Source: Flavobacterium algicola (lineage in GTDB: Bacteria; Bacteroidota; Bacteroidia; Flavobacteriales; Flavobacteriaceae). Taken from it: a stretch of DNA of 64,000 bases. The first letter of the stretch is position 1; each line of letters opens with the position of its first letter. The position numbers and the translations under genes were made by a program. A model generated the notes under the pieces. It saw nothing but the letters and a program-made list of their open reading frames with translations. It did not search any database and was not told the origin of the DNA. Below, one piece after another: positions 1 to 7,598 of the stretch. The DNA is taken from assembly GCF_022399565.1 (NCBI RefSeq), contig NZ_JAJTUT010000003.1, positions 1 to 64,000 of the forward strand, written 5' to 3'.

Positions 1-55
1 GTAAAGGCAGTAATGTCATAGTCGAGTAGTACTAATAATCCGTAAGCTTATGTAC
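1..55 (+). rRNA. rrl: 23S ribosomal RNA, 3' end only
   Basis: The first bases match the conserved 3' end of Bacteroidota 23S rRNA, ending around the GTAAGCTTATGTAC segment. Only about 50 bases of the gene lie in the window and the exact mature end is uncertain. The 5S gene follows at 211, the normal order in an rRNA operon. The match is from memory of the conserved terminus, not from an alignment. Confidence 0.8.
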
Positions 56-61
56 ACCCTT

Positions 62-85
62 TTCCCGAGTCGCAAGACTCGGGAA
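62..85 (+). other. Perfect hairpin in the 23S-5S spacer, probable rRNA processing stem
   Basis: Bases 62-71 pair perfectly with 76-85 (10 bp, GC-rich) around a GCAA loop, a GNRA-type tetraloop. It lies just after the 23S end. No T-run follows it, so it is more likely a processing or protective stem than a terminator. Confidence 0.6.
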
Positions 86-97
86 GAAACTTTCTCC

Positions 98-121
98 CTT
101 CGACTTGGCTCAGGGCAAGTC
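98..121. repeat. Short imperfect inverted repeat in the rRNA spacer
   Basis: The segment has GACTTG (102-107) facing CAAGTC (116-121) around a GCTCAGG core. From memory, it resembles the CTTCGACT...GCTCAGG short palindromic elements dispersed between genes in many Bacteroidota. Only one copy is recognised in this window, so its repeat status cannot be shown here. Confidence 0.35.
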
Positions 122-210
122 AAAATTAATACTTTTTTCTTTATCTCAGTATGTTAAGATATTATGTAATGTTGATTAGCATAAGCTAATTTACCCATTG
201 CAAAACGACC

Positions 211-320
211 TTAAGGTGGTTATTGCGGCGGGGCTCACCTCTTCCCATCCCGAACAGAGTAGTTAAGCCCGCCTGCGCAGATGGTACTGCAGTTATGTGG
301 GAGAGTATGTCGTCGCCTTT
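211..320 (+). rRNA. rrf: 5S ribosomal RNA
   Basis: The segment has the 5S layout. The 5' strand (TAAGGTGGTTATTGCGGCGG) pairs with the 3' strand near 305-320, and the conserved CATCCCGAACAGAGTAGTTAAG block sits in loop A/helix III. Length is about 110 nt. It follows the 23S end by roughly 155 bp and is followed at once by an intrinsic terminator, so it is the last gene of the rRNA operon. Ends are accurate to a few bases. Confidence 0.93.
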
Positions 321-326
321 CTTTTA

Positions 327-361
327 AAAACCCTTATCCTAATCGGATAAGGGTTTTTTTT
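327..361 (+). terminator. Intrinsic terminator of the rRNA operon
   Basis: CCCTTATCC (331-339) pairs with GGATAAGGG (344-352) and is followed by a run of T. It lies directly after 5S rRNA. Confidence 0.9.
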
Positions 362-801
362 TGTTTAATTGTCCCGTGCTAAAATAGCGATACATAAAAG
401 TATTTTTATCGAGAAACCGGATCATAAAAGCTTTGCTAAGGTCATAAAATAAGTCAACGTCTTTAAATAATTTCATAAACATCGCTGGTAAGTTTCAACT
501 GTTACCGCTCTTATAAGATACTCATACTCTGAAACAAGAGGTTCATTCATTTTGTTATAATTTAGCCTAGCTACTTGATTTTATTTATTTAATGATATCT
601 CTTTATATTATCCTGTTTTTAGGATTGGTCATGATTTTTATAGTTATTCTAATTATATCCCATGACATTCTAACTGAATTATACTGATTTTCGCCACCTT
701 TATAAATGTAATGCTATTTTAAGATGAATATATCCTCCTCCGAATCACTTTTAATCTAAATAGATCAAGTCTTATTATCTTTAACTTTGGTTTAATTTTG
801 T
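362..801. other. Gene-poor spacer between the rRNA operon and rluF
   Basis: About 440 AT-rich bases without a convincing gene. The only item noted is a 31-codon hydrophobic ORF at 592-687 (plus strand), which could be chance in DNA this rich in A and T. No inverted repeat or RNA family was recognised. Confidence 0.5.
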
Positions 802-809
802 TATTTTTG
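802..809 (+). promoter_or_regulatory. Bacteroidota -7 element (TATTTTTG) at rluF
   Basis: TATTTTTG fits the TAnnTTTG consensus and ends only 4 bases before the rluF ATG at 814. A start site about 5-8 bases after the element would make the mRNA leaderless or nearly so. No good -33 TTTG is found at the usual spacing, which lowers confidence. Confidence 0.4.
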
Positions 810-813
810 CATT

Positions 814-1626
814 ATGGAAGACAATTTAAAACGACTCAATAAATTTATTGGAGAAACTGGGTTTTGTTCTCGTAGAGAAGCTGATAAGTACATCGAGCAA
901 GGAAGGGTCACAATTAATGGAATCGTTCCGGAACTGGGTACAAAAGTAAGTCCTGTTGACGAAGTGCGCATCGATGGTAAACTAATTCGTGAAAGTAGAG
1001 AGAAGCCAGTTTATTTAGCGTTTAATAAACCTGTAGGTATTGAGTGTACAACTAATTTAGATGTACATAATAATATTGTGGATTATATTAATTATCCCAA
1101 GCGAATTTTTCCTATAGGTCGATTGGATAAAGCAAGTGAAGGTTTGATATTTATGACTAACGACGGTGATATTGTAAATAAAATTCTTCGTGCTCGAAAT
1201 AATCACGAAAAGGAATATACTGTGACCGTAAATAAACCCATCACCGATCGATTTATAGAACGTATGGCAAATGGTATTCCCATACTAGATACGGTAACTA
1301 GAAAATGTAAGGTGGAACAAATATCTAAATATATTTTTAAAATCGTTTTAACTCAAGGTCTAAATCGACAAATCCGTAGAATGACTGAATATTTAGGTTA
1401 TGATGTAACCGCTTTAAAACGTATTCGTATTATCAACATATCACTAGATGTGCCGCTCGGTCGTTTTCGCGATTTAACTGAATTTGAGATTAACGAACTG
1501 AATATGTTAATAGCTCCTTCGAGTAAAACAGAAGAAGCTAGTTTACCTAAAAGCGATCCGACAAGTAGAAGAACAGAATTCATAAATAGAAATGATCCTA
1601 AATTTAGAAAACGAGGTGATTATTAA
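814..1626 (+). CDS. rluF: 23S rRNA pseudouridine synthase, RluF type
   Basis: The 270-residue protein has an N-terminal S4 RNA-binding domain (about residues 5-65) and an RsuA/RluB/E/F-type pseudouridine synthase domain. The catalytic motif GRLDKASEG has its Asp at residue 105, and GLNRQIRRM is the family's second signature. The family isomerises uridine in 23S rRNA (U2604 in E. coli RluF) in the cytoplasm. The tail after about residue 235 is polar and probably disordered. The ATG at 814 keeps the whole S4 domain. The gene stands alone after the rRNA operon, with no terminator seen after it. The assignment to RluF rather than RluB/E rests on the overall pattern. Confidence 0.88.
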   Translation: MEDNLKRLNKFIGETGFCSRREADKYIEQGRVTINGIVPELGTKVSPVDEVRIDGKLIRESREKPVYLAFNKPVGIECTTNLDVHNNIVDYINYPKRIFPIGRLDKASEGLIFMTNDGDIVNKILRARNNHEKEYTVTVNKPITDRFIERMANGIPILDTVTRKCKVEQISKYIFKIVLTQGLNRQIRRMTEYLGYDVTALKRIRIINISLDVPLGRFRDLTEFEINELNMLIAPSSKTEEASLPKSDPTSRRTEFINRNDPKFRKRGDY

Positions 1627-1736
1627 TTTTTCTTGACTATTTCAGCTTGTAATCTTATATTCAAATTTAGTTTGGACTTTTATGTAGTATACATTAAAGT
1701 TTTTACGTTATTCAATTAAGACGTACTGTAAGGTTA

Positions 1737-1871
1737 CTAGCTTCTAATTAAAAAATCAATCGATAGTATAAAAAATGTGAGCACTAAGACTGTTGTTATT
1801 ATTAAATTAAAAGATTTAATAGTAATGATTTCGCTGTAAGCGTTTTGAAGTAATTTAAATTGGTTTTTCAT
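1737..1871 (-). CDS. Possible small membrane protein, 44 residues
   Basis: An ATG at 1871 opens a 44-codon frame ending in TAG at 1737. The first half is polar (Lys, Gln, Asn, Glu) and residues of about 22-41 form one hydrophobic stretch rich in Ile, Leu, Val, Thr and Phe, ending in Arg-Ser. This layout suits a single-pass small membrane protein. It fills the 356-bp gap between rluF and corA and overlaps no other gene. No clear ribosome site or promoter was found, and short hydrophobic frames arise by chance in AT-rich DNA. Confidence 0.3.
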   Translation of the reverse strand: MKNQFKLLQNAYSEIITIKSFNLIITTVLVLTFFILSIDFLIRS

Positions 1872-1982
1872 GTTCAAATTATTAGGGTAGTATAAAACTA
1901 CGCTAGAAATTTGACCTTAATAAAATTGATGTTATAAGGTAGAGTATTTTGGGTATAAAGTATGTTTATTGATTGCCCATTG

Positions 1983-2909
1983 TTAAAACCATTGTTTTCT
2001 TTTAAAAAGAAATACTCCTAAAATGGAGAAAACAACCGATATTAAAACTATGATCCATAAGCCAAATGGATTTTCTTGCAATGTATTTGGTACATTCATA
2101 CCATAAAAGCTCGCTATTACTGTTGGTATCATTAAAATAATAGAAATTGAAGTCATTTGCTTCATGATTGTATTCATATTGTTTGAAATTACAGAGGCAT
2201 AAGCATCCATTGTTCCAGTTAAAATGTCACTATAAATATTAGTCGTCTCTTGAGCTTGTCGAAGTTCTATTTCGACATCCTCTAACAGTTCTGCATCTAG
2301 AACAACCTTTATTGATTTTAAGTTACGTATTCGGTGTAGAAGTATATCATTGCCTTTTAAAGAAGTCATAAAAAAGACTAAACATTTTTCGATCTGTAAC
2401 AAGGCTTGTAGTTCCTTATTTTTAATAGATTTCTCTAAGTTGTCCTCTGCTAGTTTGATTTTTTGATTGACCTGTTTTAAGTACTTGAGGTACCATATAC
2501 TAGAAGAAAGTAATAATCTAAGTACTAAGTCAAAATGATCTTTGATAGTGATTTTCTTTTTGTTGGTATACAATACGAAATCAGAAAGCATTTCTGTTTT
2601 TTGAAAACTGAGGGTTACAAATATATCATCCTTAAATACAATACCTACTGGTATAGTATGAAAAGGTAATTTTACATCATTACTTTTAATCGGAATACGC
2701 ATAAGTATAAGACACCAACCATTTTCGATTTCAATACGTGGCCGTTCATCAACATCATTTATATCATTATAAAATGATTCAGGAAATTGAAGCTCTTCTA
2801 TTAAGTAATTCTTTTCTTCTGGAGTTGGACTTTCGACGTTTATCCAACAATTAGGTTCCCAATTAGGTGTAGCAATTAAGCCTATATTATTTTTATAAAA
2901 AACTCTCAT
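1983..2909 (-). CDS. corA: CorA-family magnesium/cobalt transporter
   Basis: The 308-residue protein has a long cytoplasmic N-terminal domain with helical stretches and two C-terminal membrane segments (about residues 252-269 and 283-303). The hallmark YGMN motif lies at 269-272, at the end of the first membrane helix, followed by a loop and a basic C-terminus (FKRKQWF). CorA proteins form pentameric channels for Mg2+ (also Co2+ and Ni2+) in the inner membrane. Length is usual for the family. It is a single-gene unit. A TACTTTTG -7-like sequence lies on the minus strand at 3018-3025, about 110 bp upstream. Confidence 0.92.
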   Translation of the reverse strand: MRVFYKNNIGLIATPNWEPNCWINVESPTPEEKNYLIEELQFPESFYNDINDVDERPRIEIENGWCLILMRIPIKSNDVKLPFHTIPVGIVFKDDIFVTLSFQKTEMLSDFVLYTNKKKITIKDHFDLVLRLLLSSSIWYLKYLKQVNQKIKLAEDNLEKSIKNKELQALLQIEKCLVFFMTSLKGNDILLHRIRNLKSIKVVLDAELLEDVEIELRQAQETTNIYSDILTGTMDAYASVISNNMNTIMKQMTSISIILMIPTVIASFYGMNVPNTLQENPFGLWIIVLISVVFSILGVFLFKRKQWF

Positions 2910-3229
2910 TTCAAAATTATGTATTGTAAAATAGCATCTTGAAATTAATCAAGAGCTAATTTAATTTAATAGCTGCCTATGGTAATCGTCCATCGTAGTA
3001 ATTGTTTTAAACAGATGCAAAAGTATTCTTTATTCGAAAGGAAACATCATTTTTGGAATTTTATTAACTTAATATCTATGTTTTATAGAATAGACTTCCA
3101 ATTATCGTAATAGGGTACATTTTACTGGAAATGATAGTAATTCGCATCGCTGCCATTTATATGATGCTCAATAAATTTAAAACTTTCAAAATAAATTTCT
3201 GTACCATCGACTAGTTTTAAATATGTATA
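2910..3229. other. Intergenic stretch upstream of corA
   Basis: It holds a possible -7 element for corA (TACTTTTG on the minus strand, 3018-3025). At 3122-3229 a 35-codon minus-strand frame continues in phase past the stop of the neighbouring hydrolase. No other gene or hairpin was seen. Confidence 0.4.
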
Positions 3230-4081
3230 TTATTGTTGGTCATCAAATAAAAATGAAATAACTTGGGTATAGAGAATTTCATCATGTAATCCGTGACCTA
3301 AGCCTTTGGTTTCAATAAATGCAGCATTTTTCCATGCGGACGCAATTGTTTTACTTTGCTCAAATAGAACTACGGTATCGTCAATGTCATGCACTATAAG
3401 TCCCTTCGTTTTAACTGTAGCAGCAAAATTTTGTCCCGTAAAATCACTTAGTTCTCTTTGGAATATCTGTGTATACTTATTCTCTAAAGATTTAGTAATT
3501 TTATCATTAAGTTTTAATAGACTTGTGTAATTATGTAGTATCGTTTTAAAATCGTTAGGAGCTCCTAAAATTACTATTTTTTCAATAGAGGTGCTCTGAT
3601 AATGCGATTGGTAATACAAACAGGTTTGTCCACCAAAGGAGTGACCTATTAGAAATTTAGGTTTGTATTCTTTTACTACTATATCAATCCATTCTGCATA
3701 TTTTGGAATCGTAAATTCCTTACCACTTGATAATCCGTGCGCTGGTGCATCCAAGGCTATTATAGTACTTCCTGTTGCTTGTAAGTACGGAAGTGTTTTC
3801 TTCCACCTTGATGAATTACTCTCCCAACCATGAATAAGTAAAATGATTGTTTCATTACCTTCCCATATATATGTGGCTATTTCTTCTCCGTTATGTTTTA
3901 TCTTTTTATGAACTGCTTTCTCTAGCGTCTTTGGCATTTTACCAGATAAGATCTTTCCTTTTCTAGGTTGGCTAAACAGAGAGAAAGCCATTAAATTTGC
4001 TTTTTCGATAGAAGCAAAACTCAATAGATTGAGATATATACCAACAGATTTGGTGAAGATAAGATAAAAAGCTTTTTTCAT
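3230..4081 (-). CDS. Alpha/beta hydrolase
   Basis: The 283-residue protein has the alpha/beta-hydrolase layout. An oxyanion-region HGWESNSSRW motif starts at residue 84, the nucleophile elbow GHSFGG puts the Ser at 148, a likely acid Asp is near 235 (DIDDTVV), and the His is at 263 (GLGHGLHDE). The family cleaves esters, lipids or similar bonds; the substrate cannot be read from sequence. A hydrophobic N-terminus could touch the membrane, but no clear signal peptide is seen. It lies downstream of the coiled-coil gene, and a terminator-like hairpin (4094-4113) sits just before its ATG. Confidence 0.88.
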   Translation of the reverse strand: MKKAFYLIFTKSVGIYLNLLSFASIEKANLMAFSLFSQPRKGKILSGKMPKTLEKAVHKKIKHNGEEIATYIWEGNETIILLIHGWESNSSRWKKTLPYLQATGSTIIALDAPAHGLSSGKEFTIPKYAEWIDIVVKEYKPKFLIGHSFGGQTCLYYQSHYQSTSIEKIVILGAPNDFKTILHNYTSLLKLNDKITKSLENKYTQIFQRELSDFTGQNFAATVKTKGLIVHDIDDTVVLFEQSKTIASAWKNAAFIETKGLGHGLHDEILYTQVISFLFDDQQ

Positions 4082-4085
4082 ATAT

Positions 4086-4116
4086 AAAAGAAAGCCACGC
4101 TTGTTGGCGTGGCTCG
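4086..4116 (-). terminator. Terminator-like hairpin just before the hydrolase start codon
   Basis: On the minus strand a 7-bp GC-rich stem (4094-4100 with 4107-4113) is followed by TTTCTTTT, which runs straight into the hydrolase ATG at 4081. It would end transcripts of the upstream coiled-coil gene or attenuate read-through into the hydrolase. Confidence 0.65.
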
Positions 4117-4124
4117 TATTGTTT

Positions 4125-4904
4125 TTAGAAAGTAGAAAATAAATTTTCCATTTTTTCTTTTTCTTCTTCAGCTAGTGAGCTATCTACTAAGATTCTTCCA
4201 GAGTGTTCATCAGTTATAATTTTCTTTCTCGAAGCAATCTCAACTTGAGTTTGTGGAGGTATAGTAAAGAAAGATCCAGCAGATGCTCCTCTTTCGATAG
4301 AAACTACAGCCAGTCCGTTACGTACACTAGAACGAATTCTATCGTAAGCAGCCAATAAACGGTCTTCGATAGTACCTCTGTATTCTGCAGATTTTTCAGT
4401 TAAGAAAGTTTCTTCTTTAGCAGTTTCAGATAAAATATCTTCTAGTTCTGCTTTTTTGTGTTTTAAGTGGTTTGATTTTAATTCCAATCTCTCTTTAGAC
4501 TGAGAAATAACCTCTTTTTTGTGTTCGATCGAAGCTTTCATTTCTTTAATTTGCTTTTCAGCTAATTGAATTTCAAGTTCTTGAAACTCTACTTCTTTAG
4601 TTAAAGAATTGAATTCTCTGTTGTTACGAACAGTTTCTTGTTGTTTTGTGTATTTTTTTATAGACTCTTTGTGCTCATCTATAGCATTTTTTTTCGCTTT
4701 GATTTGATCTTCAATAGTCTCAAGATCGCTTCTTAATTTTTCAGAACGTGTACTTAAGCCTGCTACTTCATCTTCTAAATCCTCTACTTCTAAAGGAAGT
4801 TCTCCTCTCACGTTTCTAATTTCGTCAATTCTGGTGTCGATTAATTGTAAATCATAAATCGCTCTTAACTTTTCCTCAACGCTTAATTCTTTCGTATTCG
4901 TCAT
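4125..4904 (-). CDS. Coiled-coil protein of the C4-type zinc-ribbon family, with zinc ligands lost
   Basis: The 259-residue protein is mostly a long charged coiled coil (about residues 35-175) and ends in a region that matches the zinc-ribbon domain of the CT398-like family (IPPQ at 215-218 and SGRILVD at 235-241). In that family two CxxC pairs bind zinc. Here the aligned positions are Ser208/Ser211 and Asp232/Ser235, and the domain has no Cys at all. The fold may persist without metal. Function is unknown; links to nucleic-acid or secretion roles in relatives are not proven. It starts 4 bases after the Nif3 gene stop, so the two are cotranscribed. Confidence 0.85.
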   Translation of the reverse strand: MTNTKELSVEEKLRAIYDLQLIDTRIDEIRNVRGELPLEVEDLEDEVAGLSTRSEKLRSDLETIEDQIKAKKNAIDEHKESIKKYTKQQETVRNNREFNSLTKEVEFQELEIQLAEKQIKEMKASIEHKKEVISQSKERLELKSNHLKHKKAELEDILSETAKEETFLTEKSAEYRGTIEDRLLAAYDRIRSSVRNGLAVVSIERGASAGSFFTIPPQTQVEIASRKKIITDEHSGRILVDSSLAEEEKEKMENLFSTF

Positions 4905-4907
4905 ATT

Positions 4908-6002
4908 CTATAGGTACTTAACTGGATTTGTATTTTCTTCAGATAAAATGATTGCAAAATTAAGTATTTTTTTCGTAAGATAGTCAACAATATAGTTTTT
5001 TGTATAGCGTTCTGATTCAAAATGTCCAATATCTGCCAAAATAAGTTGATTTTCAGCTTCATAAAACTGATGGTACTTCAAATCGGCAGTCAAAAAAGCA
5101 TCGGCACCCGAATTAATTGCATTTTTTATTGCATAGCTACCCGAACCTCCAAGGACGGCTACTTTTTTAATTTCCTTGCCTAAATAGGCCGAATGTCTAA
5201 TGCCATCTGCTTTCATTTTATCTTTAACCATTAACATAAACTCTTCTTCCTTCATTGGTTTTTCCAAATCACCAACCATTCCCAAACCAATATTTTGGTG
5301 CGTATTTAAAATATCGTACAATTCATAAGCTACTTCTTCATAGATATGATTGGAAAATAGAGCTTTTAAAATTTTACTTTCTAAATGTTTTTCAAAAGTT
5401 ACTTCAATTTTAATTTCGTTACTTTCTATAAATTCAAATTGTGCACCGATCTGTGGGTTGCTATCCGCGTTCCCCATGTAAGTACCTATACCACTACTAT
5501 TGAAACTACAATTATCATAATTTCCGATATTGCCTGCTCCAGCATCAAATAAGGCAGTTCTCACCTTTGCAGCATTTTCTGGAATTGTGTAGGTTACTAA
5601 TTTACGTATAAAGTTCGTTTTCGGAATCAGTACTTTTGTATTCTTTAAGCCTAGTACATTGCAGAATATTTTGTTGACACCATCCTGGTGGTTGTCAAGA
5701 GCAGTATGAATGGCGTAAATTGCTATATCATTTTTTATAGCTTTTAATACAGCTCTTTCTACATAATTTTTACCGGTAATATTTTTCAGTCCGGAAAATA
5801 GAATGGGGTGAAAGCATGCAACGAGATTACAGTTCTTACGTATCGCTTCTTCTATCACACTTTCAAGGGCGTCATGACAAACCAAAACTCCAGTTGCTTC
5901 AGCATTTATGTCACCAACCAGCAGGCCTACATTATCAAAATCTTCGGCGTATCCTAATGGAGCCATTTCTTCGAGGACGGAAAGAATTTCATTTATTTTC
6001 AA
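4908..6002 (-). CDS. Nif3-like dinuclear metal-center protein
   Basis: The 364-residue protein has the two Nif3/YbgI halves split by a CutA-like insert (about residues 125-230), the YqfO-type architecture that forms hexameric toroids. Metal-site motifs are CFHPILFSG, AIHTALDN and, near the C-terminus, ADIGHFESE. The first motif is FHP rather than the more common HHP. Some members are annotated as GTP cyclohydrolase I type 2, but the activity of most is unknown and none is assumed here. It is tightly coupled with the downstream coiled-coil gene, a pairing that I recall as common in Bacteroidota. Confidence 0.9.
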   Translation of the reverse strand: MKINEILSVLEEMAPLGYAEDFDNVGLLVGDINAEATGVLVCHDALESVIEEAIRKNCNLVACFHPILFSGLKNITGKNYVERAVLKAIKNDIAIYAIHTALDNHQDGVNKIFCNVLGLKNTKVLIPKTNFIRKLVTYTIPENAAKVRTALFDAGAGNIGNYDNCSFNSSGIGTYMGNADSNPQIGAQFEFIESNEIKIEVTFEKHLESKILKALFSNHIYEEVAYELYDILNTHQNIGLGMVGDLEKPMKEEEFMLMVKDKMKADGIRHSAYLGKEIKKVAVLGGSGSYAIKNAINSGADAFLTADLKYHQFYEAENQLILADIGHFESERYTKNYIVDYLTKKILNFAIILSEENTNPVKYL

Positions 6003-6024
6003 AATATAAGTTTTAATTTAAAGT

Positions 6025-6146
6025 TTTGGGCGTGTCCTAATATAGACAGGTCGTTCCTTCCAGCTATATTAGAGCAGGCTTTTCGCTACAATCTTTTTTG
6101 AGGTAACATCTCAAAAAAGGATTTCTGCTCCAATCCTTCACGCACA
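6025..6146 (+). repeat. Structured intergenic element with GCGTG/CACGC ends (copy A)
   Basis: The element begins TTTGGGCGTG and ends CCTTCACGC, so GCGTG (6030-6034) can pair with CACGC (6139-6143) and close the whole unit. Inside, about 12 bp near 6091-6101 pair with 6110-6122 (CTTTTTTGAG with CTCAAAAAAG). A second copy with the same ends is at 53830-53933, and the inner stem resembles the element at 13792-13830. It lies between the divergent Nif3 and lpxK genes. It may be a dispersed repeat or a structured RNA; function is unknown. Confidence 0.6.
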
Positions 6147-6358
6147 TTAGTGATTACCATTTTATTTGATTTTTATATCTAAATAATTGCGTTAATATTT
6201 AACCGTAAAATCAATTTATAACTTCAAATATAAATTAATTTAAAGTAATAAGATTTCGAGGTTTAATATTTTAAAAAAAATATTCTTGTAAGTACGAGAT
6301 TTAGTTGATTGATTAAACTAGGATATAATAGCTGGGGAGACGCATTGCTTTAATTTTG
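6147..6358. other. AT-rich spacer upstream of lpxK
   Basis: Apart from the repeat element before it and the lpxK promoter element after it, no gene or strong hairpin was seen. A 12-base string (GTGATTACCAT plus one) occurs near 6150 and again near 6383, possibly by chance. Confidence 0.35.
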
Positions 6359-6366
6359 TATATTTG
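6359..6366 (+). promoter_or_regulatory. -7 element (TATATTTG) upstream of lpxK
   Basis: TATATTTG matches TAnnTTTG. The TTG at 6364 that opens the longest lpxK frame lies inside this element, which argues that translation starts later, at the ATG at 6493. That leaves a leader of about 120 nt. No clear -33 box was found. Confidence 0.5.
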
Positions 6367-6492
6367 CGATTGACAATCAACCGTGATTACCATAACAATT
6401 ATAAACTATTAGGTAAAACTCGTGTTTGTTTTGATCTAAAAGGAGTCATTGTTCACAGTGCTATTACAAAGGCTTTTATTCGAGTTATAAAT

Positions 6493-7515
6493 ATGAAAAC
6501 AGTTCGCAAATTACTTTTTCCTTTTTCCCTATTATATGGAGTAATATTAGCCATTCGAAATTTTCTTTTTGACAAAGAAATATTAAAATCAAATTCATTC
6601 AGTTTACCAATTATTGCGGTAGGCAATTTAAGTGTAGGTGGTACGGGTAAAACACCTCAGATTGAATATTTAGTTCGTATTCTCTGTGATAATTATAAAG
6701 TTGCCACATTAAGTCGTGGTTATAAAAGGCAGTCTGAGGGATTTATTTTAGCAGATGAAACGTCAAATGCAGTGACGATGGGTGATGAACCTTTTCAATA
6801 CTATAAAAAATTCCCAAAAATTCAAGTTGCAGTAGATGTTGATCGCTCAAACGGAATACGACAATTGCTAATTCAAAACAGTATTCCCGAAATTATATTG
6901 TTAGATGACGCCTATCAGCACAGGAAGGTGAAGGCAGGGCTATACATTTTACTCACCTCATTTGGTAATTTATATGTTGATGATTTCATATTGCCGATGG
7001 GTAATTTAAGAGAAAGTTGTTCTGGTGATAGAAGAGCCAAGATTATTATTGTAACTAAATGTCCGCCATTACTTTCAAGAAAGGAGCAAGAAAATATTGC
7101 AGATAAGTTGAATTTGAATCAGAAGCAAGAACTGTATTTTTCAAGTATAAAATATGGTACTGAAGTTTTTAATGCTTCAAGACAATTGACTGTTGCTTCG
7201 CTAGAAAGTGTTGAAAAAGTTTTGCTAGCTGGTATTGCAAATCCAAAACCTTTCTTCGATTATTTAAAGAGGGAGGATGATATCTGTTTGACCTATTCCG
7301 ATCACCATAATTTTTCAGATCAAGATTTACTCTCAATTCAATCAAAAGCAGGTGGCAGGCTGATTATTACTACTGAAAAGGATTATGTTCGACTAAAAGA
7401 TAGTATTCTCAAAGATCAACTCTATTATTTACCTATTCAAACCGTACTGTTGGCAGATGCAGAAAAATTTGAAAATACTATTAAGACATATGTTAAACGA
7501 TATTTAAAAAAGTAA
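6493..7515 (+). CDS. lpxK: Tetraacyldisaccharide 4'-kinase (lipid A)
   Basis: LpxK phosphorylates the 4' position of the lipid A disaccharide at the inner face of the inner membrane, the sixth step of the Raetz pathway. From the ATG at 6493 the protein is 340 residues, the usual length. It has an N-terminal hydrophobic segment (about 7-25), a P-loop GGTGKT at residues 49-54 after VGNLSV, and the conserved LDDAYQHRKV block. The frame is open back to a TTG at 6364, but that codon is inside a promoter element, so the shorter start is chosen. A strong terminator follows. Confidence 0.92.
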   Translation: MKTVRKLLFPFSLLYGVILAIRNFLFDKEILKSNSFSLPIIAVGNLSVGGTGKTPQIEYLVRILCDNYKVATLSRGYKRQSEGFILADETSNAVTMGDEPFQYYKKFPKIQVAVDVDRSNGIRQLLIQNSIPEIILLDDAYQHRKVKAGLYILLTSFGNLYVDDFILPMGNLRESCSGDRRAKIIIVTKCPPLLSRKEQENIADKLNLNQKQELYFSSIKYGTEVFNASRQLTVASLESVEKVLLAGIANPKPFFDYLKREDDICLTYSDHHNFSDQDLLSIQSKAGGRLIITTEKDYVRLKDSILKDQLYYLPIQTVLLADAEKFENTIKTYVKRYLKK

Positions 7516-7523
7516 TTTAAATA

Positions 7524-7565
7524 AAAAATCAACCTTATCACTAATGGATAAGGTTGATTTTTTTA
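7524..7565 (+). terminator. Intrinsic terminator after lpxK
   Basis: AATCAACCTTATC (about 7528-7540) pairs with GATAAGGTTGATT (7547-7559), followed by a T-run. The A-run on the other side means it may also serve the converging minus-strand gene. Confidence 0.88.
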
Positions 7566-7598
7566 TTTTACATTGAGAATATCAATATTTGTTTGTTA

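Noticed and set aside
6364..6492. 43 extra N-terminal residues for LpxK from a TTG start
   Set aside because: The TTG is inside the TATATTTG promoter element and the extension has no family similarity.
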